From Pholis gunnellus (lineage: Eukaryota; Chordata; Actinopteri; Perciformes; Pholidae), in contig OU342806.1 of the NCBI GenBank assembly GCA_910591455.2, positions 17,800,841 through 17,864,840 on the forward strand: DNA of 64,000 bases. The letters are read 5' to 3'. The notes beneath the pieces were generated by a model. That model saw nothing but the letters and a program-made list of their open reading frames with translations, did no database searches and was not told the DNA's origin. This document shows, in pieces, positions 27,801 through 35,379 of the stretch. Every line of letters begins with the position of its first letter. The stretch's first letter is position 1. The position numbers and the translations under genes were made by a program.

Positions 27801-29661
27801 TTGATGTGAAAGGGGCTCATAACGACAAACAGAGAATTATCTCCCAACTCTGCAGTTTGCGTATTGATTTAACAGCCCACAACCTTTTCGTTGTGGTTCA
27901 ACCTTTCCGCTCTCATTAGTAAAGTTCACAGAGGTAACAGGCAGCTCTGATAAACCCTCTACTTGCCCAGCATCAAAGAGCACATTGACAAAGGTAGTGG
28001 CTACCTGGGGAGCACCGTGGAGCATTTAGCGGCTCAGGAGTTGGTTTTCTGACTCCTTCCTCCTCCTCTTATTTCTCTGCTTATCAACTCTTCTCCCTCT
28101 ATCTTTCCTTTGTTTATTGTCTTTTATTTTCTTTGTCTTCTCTCCGCCTCCAGCCTATTTCACTGAGCTGCATGGCCGCTCTGAGCGCTCCCTCCAGGAG
28201 ATTCTGTCTCCCCTCGGTCCTCTGTACTCCCAGAACACCCGTCTCTACGGAGACCTCTATGCTGACCTGCGACAGTACTACCGGGGCTCCGCTCTCAACC
28301 TGGACGAGAACCTGTCTGAGTTCTGGTCCCGCCTCCTGGAGCGCACCTTTAAAATCTCTGCTCCCACAGATGTGAGTATAGAAGTTAAACCTTTTGACAC
28401 ACTTTGAATTGCTGGACTGGTGTACAGAATGATGAAAACAAAAGATAAGAATTAAAACAGTAAAGCAGAAATCAGAGTGCTGAAATCCTTTTTTTATATA
28501 TTCAATTTAAATTCTATTCAGTTTATTTATATAGCGTAAATCATAACAGAAGTTACCCTGAGACACTTTTCATATAGAACAGGTCTAGGAACCAAAACAT
28601 TTCCCCATGAAGAAGCTCTGGGGCATTACGATGGAAGGATTTTGTGAACTAGTTCTCCTGATCCATTCAGCTGCTGGCTGAACGGCCTCTCGTCAGTTCC
28701 TGCTTCTGTTCTGGCTCACAAAGAGAATAAACATGCAAAACTTCCATTTTTAGATGCATCACGCGGACCATTTTCATCTGTTATCACTATTAAATGCGAA
28801 ACCATGAGCTGATTTATGTTCTACCGGTATGAAGTGCATTTTGTAATCTCTTCTAAATGACATACTTTTTAAGGTTCGCGTGGCTGCTCGTGTAATCACA
28901 ATAGTCCTGGCCTGGAGTCTGGCCTGGGACCTTTGTTGCGTGTCCCCGTCCGTCTGTCTCTCCCTACATGTACCGTCAGCTCTCTCATGCACGCTATCTA
29001 ATAACGGAACAACAGTTGTGGCACAATTATTGCTACCACTAAATCATGTATCGACCACGACTAACTGTAATATATTGTGTTTTGTTTACAGTACAATACA
29101 GGAACAATGTTCATGTCATCTTAAGTCAAAATAATTGTGCCTGGTTCTCAGAGAATAAACACACTGGTTTGTTTCTCCATTGCATTTTGTATTCATAGTC
29201 TATATTTACAGAATGCTACAAATGAAAAAATGCCAAAGACACTAGATAATAGTGTTTAATCAGTTTACAGTTGGCATATGGAAAGAGCCATTTATATGGT
29301 GTTTGTATGCAAAGTAGCGATGCAAAAATGTTTTGTATTTAGTCAATCTGTTTCTGCTTTTTATGTGTTGAGATTTGACAAAGAGTGCTCTCATTTCAGA
29401 AATGATGTTTTAGCAGTTGCAAAGACACTGTAGCACTCTTCACCTACATTTTGTCTTCTTGTCACCTCCTGTCTGGCAGGTCAGCCTGTCAGAGGACTAC
29501 CTTGAATGTGTTGCTAAGCAACAGGAGACGCTGCGGCCATTTGGAGACATCCCACGGGACATGAAGGCGAAGCTGATCCGGGCTTTTGTCACAGCCAGGT
29601 CGTTTGTCCTGGGGCTGATAGTCAGCGGAGAGGTGGTCAGGAAGGTCTCACAGGTGAGAGA

Positions 29662-29721
<60 letters not shown>

Positions 29722-32700
29722 ATGAGACGTAAGGAGAGACACGGAGTGAGTCAGACAGAGAGAGACAGGATGAGTTGTTGGTGTGACAGAGACAGAGTTC
29801 AAGAGTCAGTGTTTGTGTCTTAGTGGGAGAAAACCGTGTGTGTGTGTGTGTGTGGGGGTGTGTGTGTGTGTGTGTGTGTGTGCGTGTGTGTGAGTGACAC
29901 TAAGGCTGCTGGGCTGAGTCCCAGGAAAGCAGATATGATGGATGCATGGTCGTCACACCCTAACTGTCAGAGAAAACGTCTCCACCCTAAAAATGAAAAG
30001 AACAACAAAGATCATCAAGAAATGAAGCGTCAGACTCTGCCATCAGAACAATGTTGTCAAATTACGGGTGTGATGATGTCTTTTCAGCTCTCGGTGCAGT
30101 TTTCCTCCCAACACTTGAAGATGCAGTGTGTCAGATGTGACTGCGTGATTGTTTTCTTCTGTGTGTATTGTTGTGAAAAGGCTATTGTTAATATTTGACA
30201 CCGCTTACATACTCACAAAAACATTTTTTACATCCATGCCCTATAAGTAATATGCTAGATTTACTGTATAAACTCTATCACAAATTCTGCAATGTACAGG
30301 ACCATACCAGTGATTTTTCAAGTTTGAACCTGTTTCCCACTACTCCCATGTTCAGTTCTTCACAACACAGTTAATCATTTTGCAAAATGTTCTACTATCT
30401 TTTAGCAGTTTATATTAATTTCCCATTGATGTAAGAAACAAACCACGTTCTTGAAACTAGCCTGAAATGTGTAATCTATCACAGCGAACATCATGTCTGC
30501 ATGAACTCTTAGCTGCATTATCGTTGCGTCCAGACTTTTTGTATCAATACTTCAACAACATTACCACACAACAATAGTGTAACATGAGCAATAGCAGAAG
30601 CAAGTGTATTTCTATAGCACAGTTTGTACACGGGGGCAATTCAGTGTGCTTTGCATAAATGAAAACAAAAAGGAACATCCACACATATAGAATATGATTA
30701 AAAGGTAAAAAGTACATAAAATACTAATTAAGTGAAGGGCAACATAATTAAAACATAAACAATATAAAATAAATACAAAGTACATACATACAATAGAATG
30801 ATTCATCATATTTGATCAATCATGGGTACATTGACACAGTGAGGGATTATATACAGCTCAAGTCTGTAGACAATTTTTCATACTATAAAAATCAATGGAT
30901 GCATCCAAATATCTAAAACTGTCTAGCATGGATTTTAGAATAGTCGCCACAATGTAGTGGAAATCTTGCAAACTTACTGGCGTGATCCCTTCTCTCCCTG
31001 CCCCCCATTGTGGAGGTGTGCCTCCATCACATCTGTGCAGGATAGTGGTAAAACAACTCCACTGTGGAACTGGACACCTTTTCATGACTAGCGAACATAA
31101 TCAGAAGCTGACAGTGTAACAGAAACCATGTACTTTCTAAAGACAAGGAGGGCTGTCACTGCTTTCTTGTTCAGGTTGTGTTCCTTATAGTGTTACCATA
31201 CCGCCCTCTGCTGTTTGTCCTTATCTTTGGGCTATTTGTACGCCATCGTGGAGTTAAATACACAGGGCCTTGTATGAACAAACTCCTGCGATATTAAATT
31301 CCCTTCTTTTACTGCTGGCCCTGAGGTTTGTGATGCTAACTGTTCTGTGGAACCTCCGCAGGTTCACCTGAGTCCAGAGTGCATGAAGGCCCTGATGAAA
31401 ATGGTTTACTGCCCCCACTGTCGCGGCATGGCCTCGGTCAAACCCTGCTCCAACTACTGCTCCAACGTCATCAAGGGCTGCCTGGCCAACCAAGCTGACC
31501 TGAACCCCGAGTGGCAGAATCTTATCGGTGAGTGTCAGCACCCTGAACTAAGACATTGTGGAGTAAAGCTAGATCATCCAGATGTACTTAGTGTATGGAC
31601 AAACATTGGTCCTCATGCAAGAACCACTCGTTTACAAACAGATTCATTCTCATGTGGCACATACGAATGATTTAAGAGAATTTGTGGAATTCAGCAATTT
31701 CCTTCCACTGACGATAAGTTTATTCGAATTTTCCCTTTGGGAATTAATGAGTAGTCCTCATTTTGAGCTACAATTATAATGGCTTAATCTGAATTAGTTC
31801 ATAGTCAAGATATCATAATACAATGAAATATATAACTAAGACAAGCTTGATAATTATGTCTTCTCCATTTACTGAGAGTTCTTTTAACTGAGCATTTGTG
31901 ATTTTATTGACCAACACGGTACCTTGCAGTAGTTGTCAGGATATTTCTCTCACTTCAACAGCTACTTCAGGTACTTTATGGTGGTCACTGTTCGTATCAT
32001 CCTCTTTTGCACCCAACAATGAAACTTGTCCATCCATATATGGCAATTTTAGCAGCGATGATAGTGACCACATCTCAGGAACATGAACAGGTGGCTTTCA
32101 TCTGGAGAAATTAAGCGATTTACTGACATGTTTGTCCAGTTAATAAAGCGTCGGGTGAATTCTACTTGGAAGTCTTGCACAAGCAAGTATGACAGATTTA
32201 AGCTAATAATACGAAAATGTTCTTGCATGAGGTCCACTGAGTGTAAGTCACAATGACGTTAAGATTAGAACTGCAGAAAAAAAACTGAACATGCATTTTA
32301 ATGTGGTGCATAGAAATGTATCCCAAAAATCCTTCTCCCTCTCCATTCAGACACCATGATCCAGGTGGCCTCTAGTTTCAGCACGGAGCCCAGTCTGGAT
32401 GTGGTTCTCTCCTCCATCCCGGCTCGAATCTATGAGGCTGTTCACTTCCTGCAGGAAAACATGGGCACCTTCACAGCAAGAGTAAAACATCTCACTTTCA
32501 TTCGTCACGTACAAAAACTTCCCTGGGAGCATTTTTATCTCCAATCAAATGCCGTCTTACCTCTTACCTAAAGACGTGTCACCTCTTTATCAGATTGTCT
32601 CATTAAAGCTACAATTGGTCATTTCTTTGTCATATTTGCTCAGACTGTCAGGAGATCCGGACATTAGAACACGAGACAGATAATCTGTGAATACTTTTTA

Positions 32701-33708
32701 GTGCTCCTAATGGCATTTGCAAGATTCCACTGCCAATCAGAGCTGAGGGATCTCTTAACGTGGCTGCTCGTGAAGCCCGTGAACTCTGATTCAACTGTGA
32801 AACTAGGCAGCGCTGGTCAAATATGAAACAGGATTCTGTTACTGTATTGCCTGTTTTTGTGCCTCAAATGTTTTCAGGAACATATTTTAGTGCACTGTTT
32901 GGCTGTAAACTGCTCTGGTTGTTTTTCTTTGGGTAAAATCTTGCATATGCCATTAGCCACACTAACATGAGGCAGAGGAACATGATTATTTGTTTACAGA
33001 TTGTCCGTCTCATGTACTGTCAGGACATGAGACGGACAATATAACAAATATGACAAATATGTTACCAACTGTAGCTTTAAAGGGCATGCAAAAAGTTATT
33101 TAAAAAATCTATTATCCTCCAGAAGCATTTGCCTTGAGCATACCTGAAGCAGAGCTCAACAATGTGCTCTAGTTTGAATGGGATCAACGTCTCACCACTG
33201 CTTTGTATTGGTTTTATAGATGCATCCTTCAAATAAGGCTTGGCAGCATTATTAATTAAATTGCATGGCTTTCATACTTTTACAGAAGAATATATCAATG
33301 CCCATTTATGAGACAAGCAGTGAGTGCCGCCATGAACAGTCTTGGTCTTGTTTTTAAAGCCGAGCCGCTCTAATCTTCACTTTGTTAAGTGCAGTTTTCA
33401 AGTGTGTTAACTTTCATTTTAACATCTATGTGAAGTGTAACATTTCCATTTATATCTGCTTTCTATCATACTTATCACTGTAGGCAACGTCAATGCTATG
33501 CTATTGGACACATAGGCCATGGTTGCTCACATGGCAACCAAACCAAATCCTCACAGTTTGAAAGACTCGTCGATGGCGACATCTAGTGGATGTTTTTAGT
33601 TCCTACAAAATGTTGTACTACAGACCAAACAATTTTATATGTCAAACTTCAGAGTTCACCGCTTCAAGTACGTGTTTGTGTTGATGTGCGTCTGTGTATC
33701 TGTATGTT

Positions 33709-33753
<45 letters not shown>

Positions 33754-35027
33754 GTGTACCAGACATGCGGAACTCCAGGTGAACCAGGAACAGGAAGTCC
33801 CACTCCCCATGAGCAGAAGAAGAAGAGCGGCTCCCTGACCGCATCTGAGTACAAACCCTCTCCAACCGCTGGGCTCAGATTGGAGATGCAGGTGTGTGTC
33901 TACCTGTGTGGATGGGGAGATATTATGAAAGAAGAGTGTAAATGTGAATGTAAGGGTCTGTTATTGTGAGAAGCGTTGTATCATTTTTTGTGAAAGAAAA
34001 GATGCACTATGTCATAGAAAACCTGGAATGTTTGAACCACTTAGTGTCTTATGTTGAGACTTCATTCCAGGATGTCATTGTCTATGTTGCATTTGAGTGC
34101 CTTTGTCAAATGCATTACAATGGATTCTACACTTTGTGTACAACACTTAATCCTTTCCTTATTACTTTCTGAAAGGGTATTTAAGATTTAAAACCCTTGA
34201 CATACGAAAACAATACTGTCTCTGTCCTCAGGTGTCAGATCTGTCCAGTAAGTTGAGGGAGATGCGGCAGTACTGGACCCAGCTCCCTATGGCACTTTGC
34301 AGCAAATTGGCAGCAGGAGGTGCTGGTCAGGATAAATGCTGGAATGGCATCACCAAAGCCAGGTGAGGAAGAAACCTGCTCCAGGAAAACGGTGCTTGTC
34401 ACTGACTGATCACAAGCTTGTTTCGGTTTAAATTATGACTTCAAGCACTAACTCCATCCATCCTGCTCTCCAAGAATCAAAATGCTCCTCAAATCCAGAC
34501 TTTGTCTAGATTCTGTCGACTAGATTTCATTTAAACTCAGCATTGAGATTCCCACAGAAAACTGGATTGCAGAGAGTTGAATTAAAGGCTTTTAACGTCT
34601 GAAATCTGTTCAGCTCAAGTTGTATTCATGCAGCGCGGGAAATGGTTCATTACAGAAAGACAACTCATGTTCTTCAGCACTTAAAAGCTAAAAGATACTC
34701 CTGAGGTCAGGAGTATAAAGCGATGAAAGGGGGCGACTAGCTTCTGGTAAAGTTGCTTTGATACACGCCAGTTCTCTTCTTGTTGAAGGCCATGTGTATC
34801 CTTTGTGTCACAACAAAGAGGCAACAAGCTATTTCTTCTCAGACAACAGCATTGAATGGAAATGTATTCTATAGTATCATGAACTGACATTTCTTCCACA
34901 TACAGCAATTCAAAAGCTCGTGGAGATTCACATCCTGCAACACAAGCAGTCATGGCCACACACGAACAACCCCAACGCCTCCCTAATCCACGCGTTACAA
35001 GTGATTCCATGTTGATATTTATGCATG

Positions 35028-35084
<57 letters not shown>

Positions 35085-35343
35085 TGTGACTGTGAAAAGG
35101 GCCATGAAATATAGATGAAACGCTGACTGCGTTTGACAGATACAATAAATGATTGTGTCGGTGTGGCAGAGTGAATTGTAGCAGTTTGAGACTCTACAGC
35201 GACATCTCGTGGATTTCTTAAGAGCTCAATAAATGTCACACACACAATTATAACTAATAAATTCTCAGATGCAAGATGGAATGTAGTGTTGGAGTATGGA
35301 GTTTTAATAGGGTTACATGAATTCTGTAGCTGCAAGAACATAA

Positions 35344-35379
<36 letters not shown>

